NCBI GenBank assembly: GCA_008828725.1
Contig: MEHQ01000323.1
Location: 1 to 64,000 of the forward strand
Direction of reading: 5' to 3'
Origin: Saccharina japonica
Lineage: Eukaryota > Sar > Phaeophyceae > Laminariales > Laminariaceae
DNA: 64,000 nucleotides
Shown here: one piece after another, positions 33,640 to 44,873 of the stretch
Layout of the letters: the number at the start of each line of letters is the position of its first letter
Numbering within the stretch: position 1 is the first letter of the stretch
Program-made: the position numbers and the translations under genes
The notes under the pieces: model-generated
Seen by the model: the letters and a program-made list of their open reading frames with translations, nothing else
Databases searched by the model: none
Told to the model about the DNA's origin: nothing

Positions 33640-35386
33640 GCTTGTCGACCTCGGGGGTCCGAGTCGACCGTATCGAGCTTTTTTGTTTCTGCGTGCCACT
33701 CTGTAACCGGGGTTCGGGCCGTGACCGACTGAGCGACTCCCCATCAGGAAGCTGCGAGCGTGCTGACCTGCTACCCGTCCGCGATTCGACCGGGCCAAAC
33801 GTGTACTGGGCTACCCGTGGCCAGCTTGGTTCCGTCTGGCCCTGTTCCGCAGGCCCCCGACTCGGTCCTGCAGAGTATGTGTGAACAAGCACGTATTGTT
33901 GGAGTGATGAACCCCCGGTGTTGTACCGAGGGGTTGCGGAATTTGATGTGGTTCTGACGAGTGCGTCTACAGCTACCTAACTACCCGTGGTACGCGGGAG
34001 GGGTGCCCGGCCCCGCTGGTTCTGGCTCTCGTTCGCGCACGTGTGGAGTGAGATCTAGTTCTGTGACAGACTGATTCTGAATGAGCTTGCTGCGCTGCGT
34101 GCACTGAAAGGGTGGACTGGCCGCATTGAAAGTGCATCGGAAACTGAGTGAACCTCCTGCTTGGCCGGTACTGACAGCACCAGCGGGAGGGGGTAACTGG
34201 CCCGCTAACTCAAACAGCGGCAAGGCAGTGGACCTTCTCTCCAATCTGATGTGGGGTAACTGGCCCTCTGTTGCCCTCCGCAAAACGAATGAACCTTCGG
34301 CAAAAACTCTCGGCACTGACCGACTGCCCGTGAAGTGGGGGAACTGGCCCGCTGTTCAAACGCTCGCCCCTTCCATCGCTGCGTGTACTAAAAGGGTGGA
34401 CTGGCCCCACTGAAACTGCACCGGAAACTGAGTGAGCCTCCCGCTTGGCCGGTACTGACGGCACCAGCGGGAGGGGGTAACTGGCCCACTAACTCAAACA
34501 GCGGCAAGGCAGTGGACCTTCTCTCCAGTCTGAAGTGGGGTAACTGGCCTTTTGTTCACCCCTTGCCCCCGGAAAACGAATGATCCTTCGGCAAACACTC
34601 TCGGCACTGACCGACTGCCCGTGAAGTGGGGGAACCGGCCCGCTGTTAAAAACAAACGCCCCTATTATCGTGTACGAACGCGTGTGTGTACGCAGGTAGG
34701 GTAACTTGTCCCCTAAGCTAAAACTAAATAGGACCAATTAGTGAATGAGTACTGGTGCGCGAGGTGGGATCTTATTCCGGGTCTGGGTCTCAATCTGAAA
34801 AGTCTACTGCGGTGCATGCATGTAAATACTTGAGGGATGTCCGGCCCTGTCGAATCTGCACCGGTAACTGGATGAGCCTCCCGTGAGGTCGGTATCATGC
34901 TGACGTCAAATTAGTCTTCGGCAGTCACTTTAGGCCCTAACCGATTCCCATTGGAGTTGGGCATCTGGCCCTCTGTTCAGACCAGTCCTAATAAATAGAG
35001 CACCTAACGATTCTAGCAGAAGTGGAGTATCTGGCCCTCTCGTACTCGCGATGTGGCCGACAGTACGATCATTCTTGGTTGTCGGGCACGACTACTGTGA
35101 TAGTATGCGTAAAAAAAAAAACTAAAGGCAAGCTGGTCCGGGCTTGCTTTAGAAAAGGTGCGTTCTATGTACGTACACGCAAAACATTCAGTGCGCGACG
35201 TATGACACCCGACTGTACCCGTTTACACTGCTGGTGTAAAATCTCAACCTGCCTGGCATGTCTTGCGAATTGCTCCTTCGTCGCGAAATCTCGTGTGCGG
35301 CTGTACGTACTCGTACGTATACCAGGTACTGTGCCTTGTGTAAATCATACATATATACGTATGATACAAGCCTACGAGTACATACT
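33640..35386 (-). repeat. 5' internal region of the DIRS-like element with 284-bp tandem repeat
   Basis: 34094-34377 and 34378-34660 are two diverged copies of a 284-bp unit, with a weaker third near 34840-34990. GGGGTAACTGGCCC or a close variant occurs about every 60-90 bp (near 34188, 34253, 34338, 34472, 34537, 34628, 34697). Frames here are not recognisable as gag. 35000-35386 shows nothing clear apart from GTAC-rich DNA. Confidence 0.7.
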
Positions 35387-36102
35387 TCGTATTTGAACCA
35401 CACCCACAACGTCACACACCCGAATTGTGTCCAGCATGTTGGCATTCGAAAATGGATCCCTGGTATCATGCGAGTACCAGGTACTCGTACCAGGTATACA
35501 GTACGTACGTGCCTGGTAGATTTATTTTATTATTGGTTTCCTGATACGCGTACTCGTATGTACACGGCCCGATTTTATAGTCTACAGCAGTACGTATACC
35601 CTCTCTGCTTTGTAACATGTATCCCGACTCGTCTCACCGAGACCTGTGGACCGGCCTACCGCACCTGCCGAAGGTTTGGAGAAGCCGTGGTAGAGAAGAT
35701 GGTACTCTCGACGGGTGCTAGAGTAGTAATAGGGTCTGCCGCAACTGCCGTCCGCGTGGTGTCTACAGACGTGACGTGCAGTAGGCGCCACGAGATCGAT
35801 ACTGCGCCTTCCAGGTATGAAAGCAAGTCGATCAATACAAACTTGTCTCGCTGTCATCTACACGCAGAAGTCAAGATAAACCCAAACCAGAGGGACCAGC
35901 TGTACGAGTGAAGGCAAATCAGCTCTCTCCTTCGTGTCCTTCGTAATCTCGTACGAGCTCGCTGCCCTCACTGTCTTGTGCCGACGGAGACTGGACGCTT
36001 CCTGAGTCGAGCTCTCGCGTCGGCCTAATACGCAAATACTATTCTGTTACTCGAATTCAAACCGCCTCACAAACGCCAGTTTCCCGCGGAAACCTACAGT
36101 TA
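35387..36102 (-). repeat. Terminal direct repeat of DIRS-like element (high-coordinate copy)
   Basis: Partner of 29397-30111, same orientation, ending at AACCTACAGTT. With the coding strand on minus, this is the 5' end. Direct rather than inverted terminal repeats, with RT-RNase H before the recombinase, resemble Ngaro/PAT-type more than DIRS-1-type elements. Confidence 0.8.
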
Positions 36103-36940
36103 CATCACAAAACGCCCCTTTTTGATTAAAAAATAATCAACTAATCATGATTAATTTCAATAATCAACCAATCATTGATTAGTTGATTTGTGGCAATGTG
36201 CGCCGGAGGAACATTTTGTAACGGTCAGGCTAATTCTTATGCTGTCGGATTGAGAGGATCGAAAAACTCGCTTCCCGATCCACTCTAAATTCGACGGGGC
36301 GGTCTGGGTGCCTTCCCTATCTTCAATCGGATCGTTCTTGCAGTTTGTTGTGCTCTTCCTGGGGGCGGTTGATACGGGAGTTGAAACATGCTTCGTGTCC
36401 TGCTCGCGGGTTCTAGGAGGTGCTGCGCTGCGAGCAGCAGCAGCAGCAGCAGCAGTAGAACAGTCAACCCAGCATCAGAGACGTGTTTAGGCTGCCTCTT
36501 GGTGGTGTGACCGTGTTTTGGAGGAGTGGAGAGAGATATGATGATGAGGTTGATGATGAGGTTCAAAATCTTTTTCGATTGAGAAATCCAATCCACGAAT
36601 CCCGTCGAAAAACGTTTTTCGACGGGATTCGTGGATTGGATTTCTCAATCGAAAAAGTTGGGATCGAAAAAGCTCTTTTTCAACTGTATAAGAAAGCCCG
36701 ATTGCGTCTCCGATCGGAAACCGGCCTTTTTGATCCACGTATTCGACTGCATAAGAATTGGCCTCACATCATAAAACGCCCATTTTTCATTCATAATTAC
36801 CAGGTATCAACTAGTCATGATTATGTCGTATAATCAATAATCAAGTAATCATGACTATTAATAGTTGATTTATAATCAACAATCAACAAGAATGAATCAC
36901 ATCACGTGATTAAAATTAATCACCCAAAAATAATCATAAT
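36103..36940. repeat. AT-rich TAATCA repeat region
   Basis: Two similar direct segments, 36105-36200 and 36765-36880, start AAACGCCC.TTTTT and continue with AATCAACTAATCATGATTA-type sequence. Between them are a CAG/AGC run (36434-36455) and the 88-bp palindrome. No gene. 36941-37065 has nothing recognised. Confidence 0.6.
36570..36657. repeat. 88-bp perfect palindrome
   Basis: Two 43-base arms (CTTTTTCGATTGAGAAATCC ... GTCGAAAAA and its exact complement) meet at a central CG (36613-36614) with no spacer and no mismatch. Because it is self-complementary, the same peptide frame (RLRNPIHESRRKTFF) reads on both strands. It could extrude as a cruciform or be transcribed into a long hairpin RNA. 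Confidence 0.95.
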
Positions 36941-37065
36941 CAATACGTGAATATGAGTTGCTGTATCATACGTCCCTAGCTGCTGCGCTGGTGCAACATT
37001 TGAACCGCGTGACAGTTTTCGTCGAAACAACTGCTGTTGAAATTTAATATTATTAGGCCATCTCT

Positions 37066-37758
37066 GAGCCCATATGAACGAATGTAAAATAAATTCAATT
37101 TGGAAAAAATAAAATTCAAATTCGCTTTTCATTGGTCAACACGTCAACACACGCACCAGCACAAAATGTAAGGATCTTTGGGTATAATGAATTTAAATTG
37201 GACGTAAAAAACAAGGTCCCACGAGCTTTTTTTGTTTGTTTAGGTGGAATTCAAATCAAATTGAGGAGTTGGTTCGACTTGGACTGGCATGTCCACGGTG
37301 GGCAAACGCCCCCGGTACAATCTGGTAATTTCTTGGTCGCATTGATGACCGCGACCGAGGCGACAACACGTGAACCACAACCCGAGGCCACCGGGACAAC
37401 AGCCGCGCCCACGCTTACAGACCATAGCACAGCGTACCCCGACGGTGGCACCTCAAAACCAATCATCGCGGTCGCAATCCCAACTTTTCAACCAGCTCGA
37501 TGCTCCAACCCGATCAAAAACCGAGCGATCGACCCAAAAACAGCATGATACGCTCAAGTCTTTGATAACACCACGCCGTCCCTATCTCGCCCGTGGCGTT
37601 TCAGGGATCCCTACGCCCACCCATGATATACCCTGAGAGCGATAGATTCCTAGCCTGGGCCGCCGAAAGCAAAAGTATGCTGGCGGGGGCGCTAAATCAC
37701 ATCCAAATAGGATTTCATTTTCGATTGATTTGTTTGCTATCTTCGTTAATACGGGCCC
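37066..37758. mobile_element. PIF/Harbinger-like element N, probable
   Basis: The left end GAGCCCATATGAACGAA (37066) and the complement of the right end (GGGCCCGTATTAACGAA, ending 37758) are imperfect inverted repeats. TTA follows the right end and separates it from element G, which starts GGGCCCGT. Plus-strand frames inside (37132-37548, 37370-37636) are Pro/Thr/Gln-rich and unrecognised. A matching left TTA is not adjacent, so boundaries are uncertain. Confidence 0.45.
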
Positions 37759-37761
37759 TTA

Positions 37762-39246
37762 GGGCCCGTACAAACGAGGGACACAAAACCTAAAAACAAA
37801 ACCTACAAACAAACAGACTTTGGGTTTTGGGTGTAGAATCGAAGATGGTGTACAAACGCAGGATACGCGTCCAAAACAAAAGTGAAAAACAAAAGCGAAA
37901 ACGAGTCATCGGTCAAGGTGGAAGACCAGCAGTAATGCACCACCTAGCCCTGAAAAAAGAGGAGAGGGTTCCCACATGACTGGCCGACCATACTTTGCTG
38001 CTGTAATGGCGCCCGCAGCCTGGAGCGTTAGATCCGCGCTAGATAAAGTACGGGTGCTGTGCAAAAATGTTCACTGCTTGCTACAACATATGATTTTTTA
38101 AGGTGCAGCAGCACGCAATTCGACTTGGACCGCCCCATGAGCCGCGGTTTTGACTGCGGCGTTGAACATTGCATTGCCTGGCACCAGCGGCATGTTGTCC
38201 GCGCATTGTCTGCCCTCTATCTTCTGGCCGTCCAGTCTACGGGGCGTTTGTTGCCGCGGTTGCCGCCATGATCTCCGTTCTCGCTGCGCTGTTCGTTTTT
38301 CGTGTTTTGTTTTTAGGGTCATTTTAGGGCATGTCCAAACAGAAATGAAAACGAAAAACGAAATAAGAACAAACAGGGCGCTGATTGGTCCCTGGCACAA
38401 ACGTGTTCCTCTTCGTTTTTTGTTGTTGTGAGAAAATCAACAATTTACAACCTATTCAAAAAACGAAAAGATGACAGCTGAAAAACGAAAAGGAAAACGA
38501 AAACACGACCAGCAACAATTCAGCGTGTCCTACTGGTCAGCGCAGCCACGTCAAAATATCACATCAGGACTGCCGCACGCAGCACGCAACCCACAGCTAG
38601 CACGGCAACATAGCCGCACAGATCCCTCGAAAATAGTCAGCAGGCCATCCACAACACCAGCCACGACGCTCTAGGGCCTTTGTTTGCCTGCATTCGAGTC
38701 AAAGCGAAGAGAATTTGAGTAGTGTTCAGCATCATGCCCTCGAGAATGAGGTTGGAACTTCGTTCTCAGTATAATTTGAATTTTGATGCCGAGGCGTCAA
38801 AGTTGGACACGCGACCACCTCCATGGGAGGCCCAACGACCTCCCGGTATCGAATTGTCGTCGCGTCTGCCTGTTCCTCTAGTGGGCCTGTGGTGGCGAGC
38901 GCTAGGTTGTAGGCATGTGTACACAGTTGTGAACAGCCCTATGGGCTTGTGCTCTTGAGTATTTTTTCGCCTGGATCTTGCTGTTCCCAATTCGTTTTTG
39001 TTTGGACACATCGGCTAAAATGATATCGAAAACGTAAGTATTGCGTTTCTCGTTTTTAAGTTTCGTTTCTGTTTGGACATGCGCATACTCGATTTTCGAT
39101 TAAACAAAACCAAAGAGCAAAAATATCCCATCGCGATTTCCTGGGTCTCTTTTAATTTTTCTGTTTGGCCAATCAGAGGGAGTGAACCTTCCTATCTCAT
39201 TTTAGGTTTCGTTTTCAGGCTTAAAACGCTCCGTTTGTACGGGCCC
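37762..39246. mobile_element. PIF/Harbinger-like element G (GGGCCCGTACAAACG ends)
   Basis: Perfect 15-bp ends GGGCCCGTACAAACG at 37762-37776 and inverted at 39232-39246. Preceded by TTA (37759-37761), the usual 3-bp target, but followed by CCA. The interior has GAAAACGAAA-rich subterminal DNA. A short basic frame starts ATGGTGTACAAACGCAGG at about 37847 and stops after some 44 codons. No DDE transposase. Contains foldback O. Confidence 0.65.
38329..39082. repeat. Foldback O nested in element G
   Basis: GCATGTCCAAACAGAAATGA at 38329 faces its complement ending at 39082; 22-bp arms with one mismatch, followed by weaker GAAAACGAAA similarity. Another GTTTGGACAC segment lies at 38999. No target duplication is seen. 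Confidence 0.6.
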
Positions 39247-39309
39247 CCACGGATGATTTCTGAAAACTGAAAATGAACTTTGTTTTCGAGCGTCAAAACC
39301 ATGGAAACA

Positions 39310-40400
39310 TTAGTAGGCGAACCAGGGGCGGCCGGTGATTTAGATATCATACACCTAACCCCCCGGAGGGCTCGAAACTTTTTTTTTTAACAACAATTTT
39401 GTTTTTTTTAGTGTATCCAGCGTGTATCGGTTTAACAACTTTTTTGTTTTCAGTTTATCCAACGTGTATCGGTGTACGTACGTGATTTGTGTGACACCAC
39501 ACATACATCCCTCGTGCGACATTTTACCTTGTATAATTGTTCTGCTTTGCCACGATGTAATATGTGAGTGTCGAACACTGTTCGCGATGTCTCCGGCAGT
39601 GAGGTACACGACGTGTCCAGAAGCATGTGGGACTTGTGTGGGAAAGCAAGCTGCCAATGACACCATGCAGGGTCAGCAGTTGGTTTCCCTGATGGATTAT
39701 CGCTGCAAGGGTACACACAGGTGTCGAAGATACCTACCTGGGGTCTTTCGATCTATCTGCTGAGAAGGAAGGAACCTGCATGTTGATCCGACCAAGCTTG
39801 TCGACCGAATACAATGTGCCGAAGCAAGAAAAGAACGCACTTGACATTCCTTGCGAAGCCTGCTGATCCCACTCTTCGGGGCCTTCTGATCCGCCTTCGA
39901 GCGAGCTCATTGCTCTTTTCTTCCGCTCACTACTGCTGCAGTCGCTGTCACTGCGCAGTTGCGGCCTACTCGTATAGATCGCACAGCGCCGCTCATTAGT
40001 ATTGCAGTACTATGGAAGGCCTTGTACCAAGCAGGGGACGGCTCTCTACCGTCCCCTGTGTTGAATAGACGGAGGGGACAGATGTAAGGTAGTATTGTAG
40101 TACTATTGAAGGCCTTGTATGAAGCAGGGGGGGGGGGGCTCTATACTGTCCCCTGTGTTCAGTATTATATAGCTATTGTTCAGGCGTAGAGGGAGGGGAT
40201 GGTGTCAGGGACCCCCCCCCGCCCCCCCCCCCCCCCCGGCATTGTAGGGATGGGAGGGTCTATGGTCATACGACTACGGCCGTGCACGGCATGAGTACAC
40301 CCCCCCCTGTCGGGAGGGTCGAAGTTGAATAATTCGACGTGAGGTGTCGAAAAAAAAATTTCGACCACCCTCGTGCTACCTGTCATAAATTGAGAATTAT
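39310..40400. repeat. Inserted DNA in F2 with local tandem and poly-C repeats
   Basis: 39385-39475 holds two ~45-bp copies ending GTATCC.(A/G)CGTGTATCGG. 40005-40165 holds two ~90-bp copies, each with GAAGGCCTTGTA and CTGTCCCCTGTGTT. 40205-40310 is a ~75-bp GC-rich segment bordered by C runs that recurs at 49733-49798. 39480-40000 contains a 113-codon plus frame (39422-39763) with several Cys, not recognised. No supported gene. Confidence 0.5.
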
Positions 40401-42074
40401 TTTTAGGCAGCAAGTTGTGACAAAAAGTTTACAACAGCAGTACAAGGAAGACGGTGCTACTTGTACTCGGTATATACTCGTACGCGAAAGCGCCTCCGAA
40501 ATATTCGCTGCCGCCCTGGACTACGGATGGTCGAGGTGTTCGTCGCACCGGAGCACGCAGCGCAGAAGCATTTTAGCCGGGACAACGGAAAACACGACGG
40601 AGGGATGTCGTTAAAAGTTGTGTTTCCCTTCTCCTCGCCTGTGTTCCTCGTTAATCGCAGCCTATATGGGACATACGGTAGCCCATAATAGGTTGCAGCT
40701 GCAAGGGCAACTGAAAAGCTCTCGTGGCCGACACCATCATAATCCGATCCCATCGAATTGTGGTAATGTCTGAGGCGCGTGCAGGTGGGGAGCGTGACAC
40801 AGCAAGCAGCAGCAGCAGCAGCAGCAGTACACCTGTGTCGATGCTTCCTTGGCAACAGACGCAGCTCGTACTCAACTGCTGCTGTTTGCGGTACGTTTCT
40901 ACGCGTGGTTCCTCAAGCGATGTGTGGAAACCCATAGATTCCAAATCCAATCGCGAGTTTTAATCGTGGTCTCGATCGGAAATGGGGCTCCATTTCCGCC
41001 TGGAGGCCGACTTGAAAGTGATAATTGAAAATTTGATCGGAAATGGACCCAGTTCCAACCCCGTAAGGGCCCGTCTTAAAGAGCAAATCAAAAATGAAAA
41101 TGAAAAATGAAGAAGACGAACAGCCTTTATTTTTCAGATAAAAAAACGCAGTTGACTGTCCAACTTTATCTGAAAAAACCCCCCGAAAATTATCGCAAAA
41201 ACTCGCGGCGCAGGTTCTTTTTCGAATCACGGAATAGTTCAACCGCCACAGCATATGGACTCGCGGCGAATGCACCCAACGACGCAGCTGGACAAACCCA
41301 ACTCGCACGCTCGAGGCACCCCTGAGAGCAGGCGGTGCTCGTGGTCCAATCCGCTCCCTCGGGAAGTCCCTGGAAGATGTGTTTGGGTCCTCGCCCGGTT
41401 TGTCGGCAGACATTGGGCCGCTCTCTGGCGCCCCCATCATAATGAGGAGATGTTGATGGGAGCGGCCGCTAGGCCGCGAGCATCAATAGATGCTCTTCAT
41501 AATGGCTTGGTTGGGTGTCTGCGAACGGACACAAACGGACAAAAAACAGTTCTGAAAGCTGCCACAACGTGGCTTTATTTAACCAATCCTTAATATTGAG
41601 GTTTGTCCCTCGCACTTCGCACGTCCCTCGCACTTCGCACGTCCCTCGCACTTCGTCCTTCGTTCGCTTTGCTTTTTTTTGGCGCGCGACGCGTACACTC
41701 AACCGATTCAGACACGCTCGGGACTGATAGAGGCCCGCTATTTGTGCCGACCGTCCTGTGCTATTCGTGTCGAAAGCCGTGCCGAGATCGGAGAGCTAGG
41801 CGGTAGTGACTGCCCTAAACTGTTGCCAGTACCAAATTGTGTCACTGGGATTTCTCGGCAGTAGAGCAAACTAGCAGTAGTATATAGCAACGATGAGGAG
41901 ACATGTCAAGCAAGGCAAAACATGCGCTGTCAAGGGTGTAGGGTGGCGTGTTCCACACTAAAAACTAGTTGTTTGGTGACAGTCACGGCATGTCAAGGCT
42001 GTCAAGGGTTGAAAGTGAAGACCACATTTCTCGGCAGTAGAGCAACAACGGTGATGATCGGACGAGAAGAGGAA

Positions 42075-42660
42075 GACCATCATCGCACACAACTAAAAAA
42101 GCAACCAGCACACACACCACCATCACCAGCAAACACCACAACGACGACCATCACCACCACCGCCACCACCCCATCCGCCCCACGACGCCGCAGGAGCACA
42201 GAAGTCTGCTCTGTTCCGCTCGTACACTGCCTGGTGCGGTCTAGTCGGCGGCCTCTCGCCCGTCGTTCTGCGTCGCTGTCTCTGCGTCCACGCCGCCCCA
42301 CCCCCCACCCCCAACCCCCTCACCGCCCTCACCACGCCAACGCAAGCAGCACCTCTCTTCCCTTATTTCTCTGCCGTACACATCCCCACATTTCTACTAC
42401 CCCGTCTGATCGTCACCCACCCCTCGCCATAGCTGCATACAAGGGACGAGCTATCCGCACCACTGCCCCACAAGAGCCGTCCACACGCACAGACTTCGCC
42501 AACACCCACCCACCACCACCCCACCCACACACGCACCGCAACATAGCCCAACACACCCCCACCTCACCGCCACCCTCCCCCCCCCACCCCGACCCCCCAG
42601 CACCACCACCAGCAATACGCACCCACCCGGCCCCGGCACCCCTGCACAGCCTGTGCTCCG
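42075..42660. repeat. CCA/CAC-rich low-complexity DNA
   Basis: Strand-asymmetric CCACCA/CACC-rich sequence. It keeps a 361-codon Pro/His/Thr frame open (41922-43007), which I do not accept as a gene. Confidence 0.7.
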
Positions 42661-43299
42661 TGCTCGGGTCGCCCCTCGGCGCGCACGTCCGTAGTCGGTG
42701 GTCCGCGCTGCGGCCTGTGGTGTGTCACTTGGCTGAGCGTTTGCTGCAATGGCATACGACGTACTCATATATATTATTGCTGTTTTTGAGTCGCTGTCAT
42801 CGAACGAGAAGAGCAAGAGCATCATCACATACCTGGTACGTACATAGTACCACCACAACCACCCACAACCACCCACAACCACCACCACCCACCACCACAC
42901 GAACCCCAGCCACCACGAGCCACAAGATTCAGGTGCCCCTGCTGCTTGGCTGGTGGTGGTGGCTGGGGGTGGGCCTGTGGTGTGTGATGTGTGTGTGGCT
43001 TGGCTGAGCGTTTTCCAGGTAGCCATTCGGTGCACGCGAGCCCGGCGCTTTGCTCCATTATTATAACTTTGCTCTTCGTACAGCAGTAGTACGTACAAGG
43101 AAATGCTTGGTATGACCTGTCTCTACAGTAGCTACTCTACAGCAGCATGTTCGCACTTTTGTGCTGTTTATATATACGAAGTATATAGGTATATACCTGC
43201 TCAGTTAGTAAACCTTTTTTTTTCTTCTTAATTTTGTTTCATTTTTTTACGATAACTTCATTATCTGGGTCTTGGAACGATTGCACCAGGTACTTTTTT

Positions 43300-43640
43300 T
43301 TTTTTTGCATTTTGCTGTTATTAATAGTATTATTCCTTTTTTCACGTATAGCTACGTACGTACATATTTTACGGCCTGCTTACGTAGCACAATTCGACGC
43401 GAGAGTTGACAAGGAAAGAAAATGCTGATATATTCTCGTGATAGCTGCTGTATACCAAAGGAACTTTTATTTTTTTTTTTTTGCATTTTGTTATTCCTTT
43501 TTTTTCACGTATACCTACGTACTACGTATTTGACCTGAAGAGTACACAAACATGATGCCCTACGTTTCCGACCTGCTTAGCACCATTCGACGCGAGGGTT
43601 GACGAGGGAAGAAAATGCTGAAATCTTCTCGCGATAAAAA
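43300..43640 (+). repeat. Local duplication inside element H
   Basis: TTCGACGCGAGAGTTGACAA at 43392 and TTCGACGCGAGGGTTGACGA at 43586 belong to two diverged copies. Each copy starts in a T-run plus GCATTTTG and ends GAAAATGCTGA.AT.TTCTCG. Confidence 0.6.
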
Positions 43641-44610
43641 TACGAGGCAAGAACCGTAGGGGAGAGAAGAGTAGTTTGTGACCCCGGATCTGAGGTACGA
43701 CAATTAATAGGATGAAGCGAGAAAGGAAGGACGAAGATAATAAAGGGGATGGAAAACAAAAAAACAAAACGAAAACAAAAATGACCACGAACACCCCATC
43801 GATCCACTCCTGTACAAGGTTTTTGCGCTGACGCGTATCGCTTCACGATAAATGTTGGTGGGTGGTGTTGGGACAACCGTCCCAGGGATCAACAGACCCA
43901 TCCAGTTACTCTCTCACCTATCATACAACCCACAACGCACACCCACCAACCTATATACTTGCCCATGAGCCAAAAAAGGTTTCTGTGCTGACACAAATCG
44001 CTTAAAATACAAATCGATCCAATCGATGACGATTGCACGAACACAGCAAAAAGAGAAGAGCCGCCAACGCAGTAGCTTAATGCAGTTAGGAGTTTGACCA
44101 CTTGAAGGCGTCTGTCACGCTCCTCATTCCCACCGTTCTTGTAAATTATATCGCCACAGCCACCTCCTTACCCTCTGGTTTCTTGTATAGGCACAGCTTG
44201 GGTATACCCTACCCATATATGCTGGCTTTGATGGCGCACAAACCCTGCAGCAGCGCCACGCACTACTCCACCCACCGTGCGGTTGCGAACCGGTCATCCT
44301 ATGTTCCTCTTGGCGATGATATCTCATAATCAGATAATTTTGCACCCCTTTTCATTTAATAAAACCCTCTGGCAATTATTAAAAACGAAAAAAAAACAGA
44401 GTTTTCGGGATCTCTACTGCTATTTTTTACTGTTTGACCAAAATGGGGCTCGATTGTTTTTGAGTTCTGCTTTTCGTTTTTATTTTATTTTTTATTTTCA
44501 TTTCTTATTCGCTCGTTAAGACGAGCCGGGCCCTAAAGAGAGACAATCGGTTTTGAAAACCGAAAACGTTAATTTTCAGTTTTCAGAAACCATCCGTAAG
44601 AGATGGCCCC

Positions 44611-44873
44611 TAGAGTGTTTGCGATACTCGTACGTACGAGTAACATTTTTTTGTACTTTCCTTCCCGAAAATAAGCACCGAAGGTGTATATAGGATTTGA
44701 CGGTATGTATGATATAAACAAGGGCGCACAAAACAAAAAATCCTGAGACCCACACTCCAATTTTTGTGTTTCGGGCACAGCACCAATACCCTATACGTAA
44801 GGCAAATTTATGTAAGGATTTACTTGTTTTTGCAGTATAAACAAGACCAATCAGATGCGAGTTTTGTAAGGAT
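44611..44873. other. Unassigned stretch between F2 and K2
   Basis: GTAC-rich start, otherwise AT-rich; nothing recognised. Confidence 0.3.

Larger units (their letters stand above)
41067..44533. mobile_element. PIF/Harbinger-like element H with TAA duplication
   Basis: The left end GGGCCCGTCTTAAAGAGC (41067) and right end (complement GGGCCCGGCTCGTCTTAACG, ending 44533) are flanked by TAA on both sides (41064-41066, 44534-44536). F1 reads CCCCGTAAGAGAG across this point at about 21946-21958, so it is a proven insertion. The interior is 3.4 kb, with an 18-bp tandem (41604-41655, GTCCCTCGCACTTCGCAC), CA/CCA-rich low complexity (42075-42660, 42845-42900), a ~230-bp duplication (43300-43640) and no recognised transposase. 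Confidence 0.8.
39250..44610. mobile_element. Element F copy 2, interrupted by H and other DNA
   Basis: The left end is truncated (ACGGATGATTTCTGAAAACT at 39250, next to element G) and the right end is CATCCGTAAGAGATGGCC (44591-44608). Interior segments 40400-41063 and 44537-44600 match F1 (for example TGTTCGTCGCACCGGAGCAC). F1 gives the empty site for H. 39310-40400 is additional inserted DNA. Confidence 0.7.

Noticed and set aside
29397..36102. LTR retrotransposon (Copia/Gypsy)
   Set aside because: Despite long direct repeats, there is no integrase or protease; the RT, RNase H and tyrosine recombinase are of DIRS type.
41922..43007. 361-codon plus-strand frame
   Set aside because: Almost wholly Pro/His/Thr from CCA/CAC low-complexity DNA inside element H; overlapping frames on both strands are equally open.
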